Positions 22,768-34,925 of a stretch of 64,000 nucleotides of DNA are shown here, in pieces. The notes beneath the pieces are model-generated. The model was not told the origin of the DNA. It saw only the letters and a list, made by a program, of their open reading frames with translations, and did no database searches. The position numbers and the translations under genes are program-made. Source of the DNA: Meghimatium bilineatum (Eukaryota > Mollusca > Gastropoda > Stylommatophora > Philomycidae); NCBI GenBank assembly GCA_034231615.1, contig CM067318.1, positions 38,225,382-38,289,381 on the forward strand, written 5' to 3'. The first letter of the stretch is position 1. Every line of letters begins with the position of its first letter.

Positions 22768-22876
22768 TATCAGAATTTGCCGAGCAGTTGGCAGCAGCTC
22801 ATCAGTTGTTCTCCAAGGAAATCCAAACAATCGTGTCAACATTCAGGAGACGGAATTTAGAGCTCAAGAAGCACAG
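22768..22876 (+). CDS. F-BAR protein gene, coding exon 2
   Basis: Bounded by TCTATTTCCAG and CACAG|GTTAGT. It starts with two bases that complete a codon from exon 1 and ends with AG, completed by A of exon 3 to give arginine. It encodes SEFAEQLAAAHQLFSKEIQT and IVSTFRRRNLELKKH, about residues 37-71. The amphipathic, charged helix fits the first long helix of an F-BAR domain, which forms the dimer core and binds acidic membranes through basic residues such as the RRR here. The other two frames lack this character. A 31-bp minisatellite begins 8 bp after the donor. Confidence 0.75.
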
Positions 22877-22883
22877 GTTAGTT

Positions 22884-23402
22884 TTGTGTGTCCTCTTTAG
22901 TTGTCTAGTTTGTGTGTGTCCTCCTCTTTAGTTGTCTAGTCTGTGTGTCCTACTCTTTAGTTGTCTAGTCTGTGTGTGTCATCCACTTTAGTTGCCTAGT
23001 CTGTGTGTGTCATCCACTTTAGTTGCCTATTCTGTGTGTGTCATCCACTTTAGTTGTCTAGTCTGTGTGTGTCCTACTCTTTAGTTGTCTAGTCTGTGTG
23101 TGTCATCCACTTTAGTTGCCTAGTCTGTGTGTGTCATCCACTTTAGTTGTCTAGTCTGTGTGTGTCCTCCTCTTTATTTGTCTAGTCTGTGTGTGTCCTC
23201 CTCTTTAGTTGTCTAGTCTGTGTGTTCTACTCTTTAGTTGTCTAGTCTGTGTGTGTCATCCACTTTAGTTGCCTAGTCTGTGTGTGTCATCCACTTTAGT
23301 TGTCTAGTCTGTGTGTGTCATCCACTTTAGTTGCCTAGTCTGTGTGTGTCATCCACTTTAGTTGTCTAGTCTGTGTGTGTCATCCACTTTATTTGTCTAG
23401 TC
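22884..23402. repeat. 31-bp minisatellite at the exon 2 splice donor, about 17 copies
   Basis: Units contain TTTAGTTGTCTAGTCTGTGT followed by GTGTCATCCAC. Each unit carries CCACTTTAG, a weak 3' splice-site-like string. The array starts within about 8 bp of the donor at 22877. Confidence 0.93.
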
Positions 23403-23454
23403 TATATGTCTGTGAGATTTTTCATGCGTTCTTTGTCTGTATGTTTCTATCTGC

Positions 23455-23945
23455 GTATTATTCTTCAGACGTTTGTTGCCTGTATATTTCTGTCTGTCTA
23501 TGTATCATTGTTCAGGCGTCGTTTGCCTGTATATTTCTGTCTGTCTATGTATCATTGTTCAGGCGTCGTTTGCCTGTATATTTCTGTCTGTCTATATATC
23601 ATTATTGAGGCGTCGTTTGCCTGTATATTTTTGTCTGTCTATGTATCATTGTTCAGGGGCCATTTGCCTGTATATTTCTGTCTGTCTATGTATCATTGTT
23701 CAGGCGTCGTTTGCCTGTATATCTCTGTCTGTCTATATATCATTATTGAGGCGTCATTTGCCTGTATATTTCTGTCTGTCTATGTATCATTATTCAGGCG
23801 TCGTTTGCCTGTATATTTTTGTCTGTCTATGTATCATTGTTCAGGCGTCATTTGCCTGTATATTTCTGTTTGTCTATATATCATTGTTCAGGCGTCGTTT
23901 GCCTGTATATTTCTGTTTGTCTATATATCACTGTTCAGGCGTTCA
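23455..23945. repeat. 47-bp minisatellite, about 10 copies
   Basis: The unit contains TGTATATTTCTGTCTGTCTA and CATTGTTCAGGCGTCGTTTG. The stop-free frames over it (about 200 codons) are unit artefacts. Confidence 0.93.
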
Positions 23946-23949
23946 TGGC

Positions 23950-24360
23950 TTTGGGGTAAAGGAGTCTGGACTTCTAGTTCATGGGGTAATTAATAGGGCT
24001 AATGTCTTCTTTCCAGACATGTGGTAAAGGTAATTAAGAAAAGATAGGCTGATGACCTGTCATCTGTGAAAAATCATCGTCACTGTGTGTCTTGTCTCGA
24101 CGTCTTCCTTTTTTCTGCTAAATGGTTCCAACGAACGACGAAAAAATGCAGGCCAATGGATTTACATCTATGTCCTTTTGTCGCCCACTTCCAGAAGGCT
24201 GGAAAGCATGAAATATTAAATGTAACATTGTAACAGATTCGTCAACAGACATAAGGAAGTTGCATACTACAATCCTGGCAGAGATTAATGATCCTGAATA
24301 CACACTGAAATTCTTACCCTTTGGAATTAAACATACATCCATAACCACCCGCCCAACACA
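23950..24360. other. Intron 2 sequence, no feature seen
   Basis: No exon with good splice sites or recognised repeat. Confidence 0.4.
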
Positions 24361-24364
24361 ATAT

Positions 24365-24655
24365 AACCTTGGAGACCCCAACATAACCGTACCTTGGAGA
24401 CCCCAACACAACCGTACCTTGGAGACCCCAACACAACCGTACCTTGGAGACCCCAACACAACCGTACCTTGGAGACCCCATCACAACCGTACCTTGGAGA
24501 CCCCAACACAACCGTACCTTGGAGACCCCAACACAACCGTACCTTGGAGACCCCAACACAACCGTACCTTGGAGACCCCAACACAACCGTACCTTGGAGA
24601 CCCCAACATAACCGTACCTTGGAAAACCCAACACGCCCGTACCTTGGAGACAACA
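24365..24655. repeat. 25-bp minisatellite, about 12 copies
   Basis: The unit contains GGAGACCCCAACACAACCGT followed by ACCTT and is nearly perfect, suggesting recent expansion. It is GC-rich relative to its surroundings. Confidence 0.95.
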
Positions 24656-24814
24656 AATCGTATATGAGTCTGGGTGTTACTTGGATTACTCAACTGAACA
24701 CTGCATTACCTGTACTGTTGTCAGATAATTCTTATACAGTACTGTTCTCCTGATGAAACAAATTGAACTGAACGTATAATATATGAAATATCTGCTCAGA
24801 TTGTTTCATAACGG

Positions 24815-25045
24815 GAAGCAAATGGGAGCAAAGAATAGCGACAAAGTTACTTGCCCAACATGTCGTTGGAAACTACTAAAGAGTTTTGAGGATGATGTTG
24901 TCTAGCTTGTCATTAGAAACGACTAAAGAATTTTGAAGGTCAGGTTGACTAGCATGTCGTTGGAAACGACTAAAGAGGGTTGAGGATGAGGTTGTCTAGC
25001 ATGTCGTTGGGAACGACTAAAGAGGGTTGAGGTTGAGGTTGACAG
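24815..25045 (+). repeat. SINE family A tail expanded into a 46-50-bp array, about 4 copies
   Basis: It begins with GGGAGCAAAGAATAGCGACA, the family A body motif. The adjacent segment CATGTCGTTGGAAACGACTA then repeats with AAGAGGGTTGAGGATGAGGT linkers. The repeat unit is therefore the 3' part of the SINE. Confidence 0.7.
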
Positions 25046-25049
25046 TGTA

Positions 25050-25195
25050 GGCGTTCTCAACCTTTCTGCTCTCGTGAGAACATGTACTCGCAAGTTTAAA
25101 AATGGCGTTTGGGTGGTGCACGCGAACACTAGCGATCACGTATGGGCGGTGCTCGCGAGCACTAACAATCACGTTTGAAAATGTTTAGAACCCTT
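25050..25195. mobile_element. Possible hAT-type MITE remnant
   Basis: CAGTGTAGGCGTTCTCAACC resembles a hAT terminal repeat. GTGCACGCGAACACTAGCGA and GTGCTCGCGAGCACTAACAA are an internal duplication. The other end is not clear. Confidence 0.35.
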
Positions 25196-25289
25196 GTCAC
25201 AGAGGATTAAGGTAACCCAGAGGTCTCGGTGAATTCGTATGTGCCATGCAGAAGAAACATATTGCAGCAAGGCTGTAAACTATGATACA

Positions 25290-25485
25290 AAACAGTCCAT
25301 TCTCTGGACTACACATTCCATTCTCTGGACTACACATTGCAATCTCCGGACTACACATTTCAATCTCCAGACTACACATTAAATTCTCCGAACTACACAT
25401 TGTATTCTCCGGACTACACATTGCAATCTCCGGACTACACATTGCAATCTCCGGACTACACATTGCAATCTCCGGACTACATACC
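25290..25485. repeat. 21-bp minisatellite, about 9 copies
   Basis: The unit is CTCCGGACTACACATTGCAAT. Frames on both strands stay open because 21 is a multiple of three. Confidence 0.94.
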
Positions 25486-25564
25486 GTTCATCTGTAGAAA
25501 TGTGAGCATGAACATGAACGCAGAAGAAGACACCACTTTAGAACAACAGATGATAGAACAAAAA

Positions 25565-25838
25565 TTAGATTCACTAACAAGCCACTAGCAGACACAATCA
25601 AAATTATATTCACTAACAAGCCACTAGCAGATCCAATCAAAATTAGATTCACTAACAAGCCACTAGCAGACACAATCAGAATTAGATTCACTAACAAGCC
25701 ACTAGCAGACACAATCAAAATTAGATTCACTAACAAACCACTAGCAGACACGATCAAAATTAGATTCTCTAACAAGCCACTAGCAGACACAATCAAAATT
25801 AGATTCACTAACAAGCCACTAGCAGACACAATCAATCT
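25565..25838. repeat. 39-bp minisatellite, 7 copies, abutting the exon 3 acceptor
   Basis: The unit contains ATTAGATTCACTAACAAGCC followed by ACTAGCAGACACAATCAAA. It stops about 17 bp before the acceptor AG at 25854-25855, so the usual polypyrimidine region is only TTTTTCCTTCAG. Confidence 0.94.
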
Positions 25839-25855
25839 GTATATTTTTCCTTCAG

Positions 25856-25928
25856 ACCTGTAGACACGCCTAATTGCATCTTTAACGCATGGGAAGCCTT
25901 GCTATTAGAGACAGATCTTGACGCGCAG
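25856..25928 (+). CDS. F-BAR protein gene, coding exon 3
   Basis: The exon lies between ATATTTTTCCTTCAG and CAG|GTAAGT, a near-consensus donor. The first base completes arginine from exon 2; the exon then reads PVDTPNCIFNAWEALLLETD and LDAQ and ends in phase 0. The AWEALLLET pattern matches the conserved tryptophan region after the first helix in F-BAR proteins (SWxxLLxxTE in FES/FER). Approximate residues are 72-96. This is the best single signature in the gene. Minisatellites lie immediately on both sides. Confidence 0.8.
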
Positions 25929-25934
25929 GTAAGT

Positions 25935-26360
25935 AGTAAATGTCTGTGAATGTGAATATGTATGTAAATGTATTGGTGAACATGTGTGTGAGTGAATATG
26001 TGTGTGTGAACATGTGTGTCAATATATGCGTGAATGTGTCTAAATGCATGCTTTAATGTGTGTGAATGTTTGCGTGAATATATGCTTGAATGTGTGTAAA
26101 TGTGTGCGTGAATGTGTGTGAACGTTCGTGAATGTATGCTTTAATGTGTGTGAATGTAATGTTTGTGTGAATGTTTGCGTGAATGTGTGTAAATGTTTGC
26201 GTGAATGTGTGTGAATGTTTGCGTGAATGTGTGTGAATGTTTTCGTGAATGTGTGTGAATGTGTACGTGAATGTGTGTGAGCATTCGTGAATGTATGCTT
26301 TAATGTGTGTGAATGTAATGTTTGTGTGAATGTGTGTGAATGTTAGCGTGAATTGCAAAT
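25935..26360. repeat. Degenerate GTGTGAATGTTTGCGTGAAT array at the exon 3 donor
   Basis: About 20 units of 18-22 bp (GTGTGTGAATGTTTGCGTGA) start roughly 13 bp after the donor. Copies are more variable toward the exon. Confidence 0.88.
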
Positions 26361-26544
26361 GATAGCAGACAGCATACATTACGGTAGATCAGGTGATCTC
26401 TCACCCCCGCCCCCCCCCCCTTCCATGAAATTGCTATTTTGAGAAAAAAATACTGAATCAAGTCTCACGCCTTGATTCATTGTTCCCCTCAACACCCACT
26501 CCGCCCCACCCCATCCCTTCTGATATCATCTGTATAAACCTTTA

Positions 26545-26795
26545 ACAGAAATAAAAATCAAACAAGTGAAATATTTTGGATATATTAAAAAAATGACAAT
26601 CTGTTGCAGCAATGACAGGCAGAGTTGACACGAGGCGAGCCAGTTGTAGGCAGGGGTACTTTTGGAAGAGAGACATCACGAGAAGGACAGATTTCAGTCT
26701 AACAGAGTGCAACAACAAACAAAAACGAAAGAGCAGAGAATGCTGGACAATACACTCATTGCATCAATGATATACAAGAGTCTAGACGATTGGAG
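26545..26795 (+). pseudogene. LINE C-terminal fragment (RTE-like)
   Basis: The + strand reads KQVKYFGYIKK and then pieces equivalent to GRVDTRRAS and SLTECNNKTKTKEQRMLDN. These match IRQIKYFGHIKRHD and YSLAECTTKTRDRRCW in the element at 57.4-58.3 kb. Frameshifts separate the pieces. Confidence 0.6.
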
Positions 26796-27004
26796 GATTT
26801 AGAAATCAATCAATATAAATCAGTATCGAGAATGAGATCATTTAGAGCATTGATCGATGTAGTAGGGAAAAAACATCCCACGAAAATGTCAAAAAAGAAA
26901 ATGTCAAAAACCAATACAAAACCGGAACCATAAGCAGCTACACCCTGAGATCGGAGATCTGAGAATATATGGATATGTCCGATGTGCAAAGACGTACCTA
27001 AACC

Positions 27005-27680
27005 AAACTAAATATCAAATAATTCACTCACTCACCCATCTACCAATCTATCTATCCACACATCCAGCTATCCATCGATCTACGCATCCACATATCCATT
27101 TACACTTAAATAATCCATTGAACACATATCCACTAATCAGCTCATCCGCATATAAATATATTCAGAGATCAACCAGGGAAAGTATATATATCTAACCACA
27201 CATCCACTCATTCCCACATCTCTCAATACATAAATACAACCACACATCCACTCATTCCCACATCTCTCAATACATAAATACAACCACACATCAACACATT
27301 CACACATTTCTCAATACATAAATACAACCACACATCAACACATTCCCACATCTCTCAATACATAAATACAACCACACATCCACTCATTCCCACATCTCTC
27401 AATACATAAATACAACCACACATCAATCCACAATTATCCATCTATCAATGCATATATATATATACGCACATCAATCCACAGTTATCCATCTCTACGTCTC
27501 TACATACATTCATCTATACATACATCATTCCACAAACACATCCTTCTATCCATACATCATTCTATAAATACACCCATCTAACCACAATCACTCCATCCAC
27601 AAATCAATATATCCACAAATATGGGTACTTATAATTCATCCACATTCATGTACCCCATATATCCACAGATAATACAACCT
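27005..27680. repeat. CA/TCCA-rich degenerate array with a 44-bp core
   Basis: A homogeneous block at about 27225-27430 has a 44-bp unit (CACATCTCTCAATACATAAA plus TACAACCACACATC). On either side are diverged ATCCA/CATC repeats. Confidence 0.8.
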
Positions 27681-27764
27681 CCCAGAGATCGAGATATATT
27701 ATCGGTATGGATTTTAAGGGTCGGGGGGAAGGGTGTACCTAAAAAATAATAATTGTATTTTAGG

Positions 27765-27975
27765 AAAGATGTCGCGTTGTTGTTTTTTTAATTTAGAAAT
27801 GGGATATTACGTTTTTTTTAATTTTAAAAAGGAGATTTTTCCCTGGTTTTTTTATATTTTAGAAATGGGATTTTTCCCGTTTTTATATTTTAGAAAGGGA
27901 TATTTCTCCCTGTTTTTAATTATAGAAAGGAGATTTTCCTATTTTTTTAGGAAACATATTAAAGGTGGAAGGATA
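27765..27975. repeat. Degenerate TTTTAGAAATGGGATTTTTCC array
   Basis: About five units of 30-40 bp contain TTTAGAAATGGGATTTTTCC or close variants. Confidence 0.75.
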
Positions 27976-28009
27976 CATGCTCTTTTTTTACTTCTCAATA
28001 CGGTATAGT

Positions 28010-28378
28010 TCTCATTTTTCTTAGTTCTAATTATTCTTAGTTTACATTATTCTTAGTTCTCATTATTCTTAGTTCTCATTATTCTTAGTTCTCATTATTC
28101 TTAGTTCTCATTATTCCTAGTTCTCATTATTCCTAGTTCTCATTATTCCTAATACTTATTATTCTTAGCTCTCACTATTGTTAGTTGTCATTGTTCTTTA
28201 TTCCTTGTACTCAGTGTTCTTTATACTCATTATTTTTTGTTCTCATTATTCTTTGTACTTATTATTCGTTATTCTCATTATTCTTAGCTCTCATTATTCG
28301 TAGTTTTCAATGTTCTTTGTTCTCATTGTTCTTAATTATCATTGTTGTTTGTACTCATTGTTCTTCTTCTTCCTTCGT
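28010..28378. repeat. 16-bp TTCTCATTATTCTTAG array, about 22 copies
   Basis: A T-rich array with CTTAG/CCTAG and ATT/TGTT variants. It ends about 15 bp before the CTGCAG at 28389-28394. Confidence 0.92.
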
Positions 28379-28394
28379 TCTCCGTCTACTGCAG

Positions 28395-28436
28395 ATAGCA
28401 GGCTGTAGTCTGATCTACGAACTTGCTACACATCCA
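28395..28436 (+). other. Possible decayed alternative exon
   Basis: After CTACTGCAG an open frame in phase 0 reads IAGCSLIYELATHP and then runs without a stop into the 13-bp array. Its phase fits exon 3. No splice donor is visible before the array. The next exon (29715) already provides the equivalent F-BAR helix with normal spacing, so this is either chance or a duplicated exon broken by array growth. Confidence 0.2.
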
Positions 28437-29478
28437 TGTCACACATCCATGTCACACATCCATGTCACACATCCATCTCACACATCCATCTCACACATCC
28501 ATCTCACACATCCATCTCACACATCCATCTCACACATCCATGTCACACATCCATGTCACACATTCATCTCACACATCCATCTCACACATCCATGTCACAC
28601 ATCCATCTCACACATCCATCTCACACATCCATCTCACACATACATGCCACACATCCATCTCACACATCCATCTCACACATCCATGTCACACATCCATGTC
28701 ACACATACATGCCACACATCCATCTCACACATCCATCTCACACATACATGCCACACATCCATGCCAAACATTCATCTCACACATCCATCTCACACATCCA
28801 TGTCACACATCCATCTCACACATACATGCCACACATCCATCTCACACATCCATGTCACACATCCATGTCACACATACATGCCACACATCCATCTCACACA
28901 TACATGCCACACATCCATGTCACACATACATGTCACACATCCATGTCACACATCCATCTCACACATACATGTCACACATCCATGTCACACATACATGCCA
29001 CACATCCATCTCACACATCCATCTCACACATACATGCCACACATCCATGCCAAACATTTATCTCACACATCCATCTCACACATCCATGTCACACATCCAT
29101 CTCACACATACATGCCACACATCCATCTCACACATCCATCTCACACATCCATGTCACACATCCATGTCACACATACATGCCACACATCCATCTCACACAT
29201 CCATCTCACACATAAATGCCACACATCCATCTCACACATCCATCTCACACATCCATCTCACACATCCATCTCACACATACATGCCACACATCCATGCCAA
29301 ACATTCATCTCACACATCCATCTCACACATACATGCCACACATCCATCTCACACATCCATCTCACACATCCATCTCACACATCCATCTCACACATCCATC
29401 TCACACATCCATGCCAAATATTAGTCTCACACATCCATGTCACACATCCATCTCACACATCCATGTCACACATCAATC
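28430..29478. repeat. 13-bp ACACATCCATCTC array, about 80 copies
   Basis: Three main variants (CATCCATCTCACA, CATCCATGTCACA, CATACATGCCACA) plus rare CATTCATCTC. No frame contains a stop on the + strand, so three overlapping frames of 259-438 codons appear. None is a credible protein on its own. Confidence 0.95.
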
Positions 29479-29714
29479 TACAAATAGCATCTATTACTTA
29501 ATCCACTAACTCATATGCAAACCATTTATCTACACATGAATCTATAAAATCATCCACTGACTACCAATCTAACCATCCATCCATTCATAGTCATCCACCG
29601 ATCCAATCTAACCATTCACTCATCCACAAACTGATTCACTGACTACCAATGTAACCCCCCTCCCATCCATTCATCTATGTAAACAATCACGTGTCCATCT
29701 ATGCTTACATCAAG

Positions 29715-29867
29715 GCCCATATGGACGCTGCTGGTCTCCTACTAACCACAGTGTACCGGCCCCTACAAGAGGTAGCCTCACACAAGAACAGACAAGCGGA
29801 CATACTTGTTGGTTTCCGAGAGAACTTTGATTCCCTTCTGAGCCAGGCTGTCAGAGATGTCACACAG
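29715..29867 (+). CDS. F-BAR protein gene, coding exon 4
   Basis: The acceptor is TTACATCAAG and the donor CACAG|GTCAGA; both phases are 0. The exon encodes AHMDAAGLLLTTVYRPLQEV, ASHKNRQADILVGFRENFDS and LLSQAVRDVTQ, about residues 97-147. Joined directly to exon 3 this gives AWEALLLETDLDAQ followed by AHMDAAG and RPLQEV. That is the spacing seen from the tryptophan to the PL-containing helix in F-BAR proteins. The acceptor has a weak pyrimidine tract. A (TATC)n array starts about 30 bp after the donor. Confidence 0.75.
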
Positions 29868-29894
29868 GTCAGAACTGTTTGCCCATTTTTTAAA

Positions 29895-30775
<881 letters not shown>

Positions 30776-30779
30776 TTTC

Positions 30780-32495
30780 GTTCCTGTTTTCTTGCTCATT
30801 GTGGTAAAAATAATATTACCCCCCTTTAAAACAAATAATGTTCAAATATGGAAGACTAAAATATATAAAAAGTAAAAAAAGGGAGATAAAAACTAAAAGC
30901 TAATTCAATTAACGCGACAGAATAGTAATTGTAGATGAGAAGTCATCTCTTGATTGTATATAGTTTCACAAATCACGTGACGTTGGTTCAAAGGTAGGAG
31001 GAAAAATTTAAACAACAAAACTGTTTCTGAAACAATCCTGGTAGTAAAATTGTTACACGACACGCAACTAGTGATACACTTTAGTCCGTACCGGTTCCGG
31101 AAATAGCATTCATAAAATGACATCGAGTTTTGTGTCAGGTTTATGTTAGATTTTATTTTGCGACTAGATTGTATTATTTCGTTGTTTCTGTGACAGCTGT
31201 CGGAATGTTGAATATTTTCCGTATTAAATCACTGTACAGGAACAGATGACACGAAATGTGAAGTTTTTCAGTTCACACAAAAATATACTGAATAGACGTT
31301 TCTACGAAATGGCCACAATCTAGGAAAAAAGGGAATGACCATAAATTCAGTCAACACTTTTTTCGAAATTAGTAACCCAATCTCCTCGTCAACAACTTGT
31401 CCAGAATTCAAGGATCCCCACCCTGCTTAATTATGTCCAAGGAACCCACACCCACAAAAAGTTTGTTTTTTTATAGAAAAATGTGTGTTTTTGTGTAGAA
31501 TACACGCATACAATGTGTGAAAAATGATATATGTTATTCATATATTTGACGACAAAAATTAAATTCGCACAATTTAATTGTTGTATATATACCGATGTGT
31601 TGATGTCAACCACTCCCCCCCCCCATTCCCATCTTGTTAAGTCACGACCACCTTGCCAACCCCCAACTCACCTTATTAACCACCACCCCCCATCTTTTCA
31701 ACCCCAATCCCACCTTGTCAACCCCTCCCCAACTTCCTAAACCCCTTCTCACCCTGTCAACAACTGTCAAAATTTTCAAGACCACCCCGCCCCTTCCTAT
31801 TTGTTGATGTAATGTATGACCCGCCCCCAAACAAAACTCTCAGCAGAGCTAATAATTGTATTGTTCATTGGTTCAGCAATAGATACTTATTATCATAAAC
31901 ACAACAGAATTAATCATGCAGTATGGTAGAAAAAAAACCACAACAGGAACGTGAACCACAAACAACAACTAGAATAGGAAACAAATGCAATGCCAAGGAA
32001 AACAGATGTATATATAATGAGGCATATTGAGTGAAAAAATATTTAGCATGTAATACTTCAATAGACTATTTTGTGCCGATACACACCCATGTTGTTGCAA
32101 TAAAATCGTGCTTCGCTAATCATTGGGTTAGGTCTTTGTTCAATAATCGTTATATATTGCAATATGATACTCTTAATCCTTAATATAATTTGACATTATT
32201 GCAGCCTTGTAAACATATGGACCGTGTGCTCAAAAGGGACCAATATTGGGTAACACCAATGTTGTAATCAGCTCGGTCCATTAATCTACCCAAAGATGTA
32301 GACACATACTCAGTACGGGAAAGTGGGAGTTTCCTGTAGAAAATCTCATTCAATCATTTTAGTGCTTAATTCCTTCATTTTTGTGATAAGTTACCTTTTT
32401 TGTGAGAGTTTTGATTACCTTTTTTGTGAGACTGAAGTGGAGAAGGGAGGGGGTTACCTGTCTTTAAGCTAAATTCTTAAAGCCATGTTCTAATT
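30780..32495. other. Intron 4 stretch, no gene seen
   Basis: Mostly unique AT-rich sequence. A C-rich degenerate repeat (CACCTTGTCAACCCC type, about 13-18 bp) lies at 31610-31765. Short open frames have no recognisable domain. Confidence 0.5.
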
Positions 32496-32499
32496 ACCA

Positions 32500-32525
32500 G
32501 GGAGAGAGAGAGAGAGAGAGAGAAG
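32500..32525. repeat. (GA)n microsatellite
   Basis: About 11 GA dinucleotides followed by GGGGGAG. Confidence 0.95.
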
Positions 32526-32679
32526 GGGGAGTTTTGAACACCCATACCTCATCTACGGACTTTGATCTACCGCTTGCAATTGTGGTCACACTGGCAGCCT
32601 GTTTTCTCCCTAACATCCGCGTTTCAGGGTATACAAATGAAACGTAAACTGAGCAGAGACTTTCTCATCGACTCCAACA

Positions 32680-33110
32680 ACTGTCAATGTACATCCTAGC
32701 ACTGTCAATGTACATCCTAGCACTGTCAATGTACATCCTAGCACTGTCAATGTTCATCCTAAAACTGTTAATGTACATTCTAGCCCTAGATGTGTACATC
32801 CTAGCACTGTTAATGTACATCCTAGCACTGTTAATGTACAACCTAGCACTGTCAATGCCATCCTAAACCTGGTAATGTACATCCTAGCACTGTCAATATC
32901 ATCCTAAACCTGGTAATGTACATCCTAGCACTGTCAATGTTCATCCTAAAACTGTTAATGTACATTCTAGCCCTAGATGTGTACAACCTAGCACTGTCAA
33001 TGCCATCCTAAACCTGGTAATGTACATCCTAGCACTGTCAATATCATCCTAAACCTGGTAATGTACATCCTAGCACTGGTAATATGCGAACTAGCACTAG
33101 TAATAGGTCT
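32680..33110. repeat. 21-bp minisatellite, about 19 copies
   Basis: The unit is TAGCACTGTCAATGTACATCC with variants TAAACCTGGTAATGTACATCC and a shortened CAATGCCATCC. Sets of variants recur in the same order, a sign of higher-order duplication. Confidence 0.92.
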
Positions 33111-33124
33111 ATACATTCTAGTCC

Positions 33125-33268
33125 TATTAATCACTTTTCTCATCTTATTTCCTCATCTTATTTCCTCATCTTATTTCCTCATCTTATTTCCCCATTTTAT
33201 TTCTCATCTTATTTCTCATCTAGTTTTCTCATCTTATTTACTCATCTTATTTTCTCATCCTATTTTCA
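33125..33268. repeat. 13-bp CATCTTATTTCCT array, about 10 copies
   Basis: Simple T-rich array with CATCTTATTTCTC variants at its 3' side. Confidence 0.92.
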
Positions 33269-33269
33269 A

Positions 33270-34595
33270 ATATTCGATACGTTTCCCACGCGACACAAAT
33301 TACCGAGTAAATGTAAAACCAAATTACGACACGAGTTTAGAAGTGCACTATATCTACAGCACTATGGTAATTCATTAGTGTCAAATAATTTGAGAAGTGC
33401 AGGCGAGACGTTGATATTCAGTCAATTTGATGAGGGTAATGCTTTGTTTGATGTCACTCAATTATAACAATGAGGATTTTTGGTTTAATGAAAGACAATC
33501 TGAGTGGATACGTTGTGCTAATGATGATGTTTGAAACTCCAGGGAGTAGGAATATGTCAATCTTGTTTCATATTCCAGGTGATAGAACCTACATTATCCA
33601 GACAGGTGTTTCTCTGATATTCTGTTGGATTATTTGCTTAGACCTAGGCTTATACGCTAGGTCTGACCTGCACTATTTTTTGATTGTTAAGGACTCTGAT
33701 ATACCCAAAGTGGAGTAGGTCTCACCGTTGAAGGGATCGTATCTGATCATAAGTAGCACTTGTTATTCAACTATATAGGGCCGACCTTGAATAGAGGAAA
33801 ATGGAAAATGAATACACCAAAACGCTAAAATCCCCGTTTACTGCACAGAAAATGGTAGCGTCCGAGACACAAAATATCACTGGATTAAACACTGACATTC
33901 AAATTTCTCATTTGTGAATCTCAACTGCACAACAGACAATACTCAAATAAATAACTAAAATATCCAGAAAATAATTAACTATCCTCCCTGTCTGCAGACA
34001 AGAAATCAATTTGAAAATAATGAAATAAAACCCGACTTTCTTGGACATTTCTTTCAAAATATCCATTTGTTGACAATGGCTTCTGTTTAATGGGAAGAGA
34101 ATTTGAACATAAAACGTCAACTCTAGACATTGTCTAGAGAGGGGCAGAGAGAGAGAGAGAGAGGGAGAGAGAGAAGAATTGATATATTATTTTTTATTAA
34201 ATTATATAGTGTACGTGTTGTTGCTTTGATTCCCAAGAATTACGAGCGATTAGCTATTACATCCTATGTGCAATGGGGTAGTTTCTCCAAAGATTTATCT
34301 CTTACCCAGAAGTAACTCTCAACAGTGTACAATGTTTTGGAAAGAAGTCTCCTACACTGGGAAGGGGGGGGGGTGGTCAGAGTAAATTAATTGATAGTGA
34401 GGCTTCTCTATCATTACCACTGTGTACAGTTGGAATCATGGGTTACAAATTTCCTTCCAAACATCATTTCTTGTCACAATATGCAGAGCTTGGAGTCATG
34501 AGCTTACCTACCCTCCCAAACATTATTTGAATAACATCTCATTTGAATAACATCATTTGAATTAAAGTGCTATAGAAGAGTTTTGAGAATACCAT
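33270..34595. other. Intron sequence, no gene seen
   Basis: An 83-codon open frame at 33470-33718 has no recognisable domain. A (GA)n stretch is at 34143-34175 and a G-run at 34364-34373. The repeated phrase GGAGTCATG...CCAAACATTATTT at 34435-34530 is a short duplication. Confidence 0.45.
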
Positions 34596-34599
34596 GGAC

Positions 34600-34925
34600 A
34601 TCAAGGAAAACAAAATCAGGAGGTGTTACGAAAAATTAACGTCCAGGAAGAATGGCTTCTGAACACCATATTAAAGAAAAAAGCTAGTTTTCGTCGGTCA
34701 CAGTAAGAGACACGACGGCATGGAGAGAGTGTTACTGGAGGGGATGAAAGAAGGCAACAGGGGCAAAGGCCGCCCAAGACGCCGCTGGAAAAAAGACATT
34801 CAGGAATGCCTGCATATGTCACTGGAAGAGGCTGGACAACTTGTTCAAGACCGCGGAGAATTCAAGAGATCCATAGGAAAGACTTCATTCTGGAAAGAAT
34901 ATGTCACTTGATGATGATGATGAAC
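34600..34925 (+). pseudogene. LINE C-terminal tail with TGATGA-type 3' end
   Basis: The + frame reads GMERVLLEGMKEGNRGKGRP, RRRWKKDIQECLHMSLEEAG and ends SFWKEYVT before TGATGATGATGATG. The GRPRRRW..DI motif and short tandem 3' tail fit RTE-like non-LTR elements. A diverged copy is at 48.5-48.78 kb. The fragment is 5'-truncated. Confidence 0.75.

Noticed and set aside
28185..29501. 438-codon + frame rich in THPSHTSISHIH
   Set aside because: It is a stop-free translation of a 13-bp array. All three + frames are open for the same reason and there is no independent coding signal.
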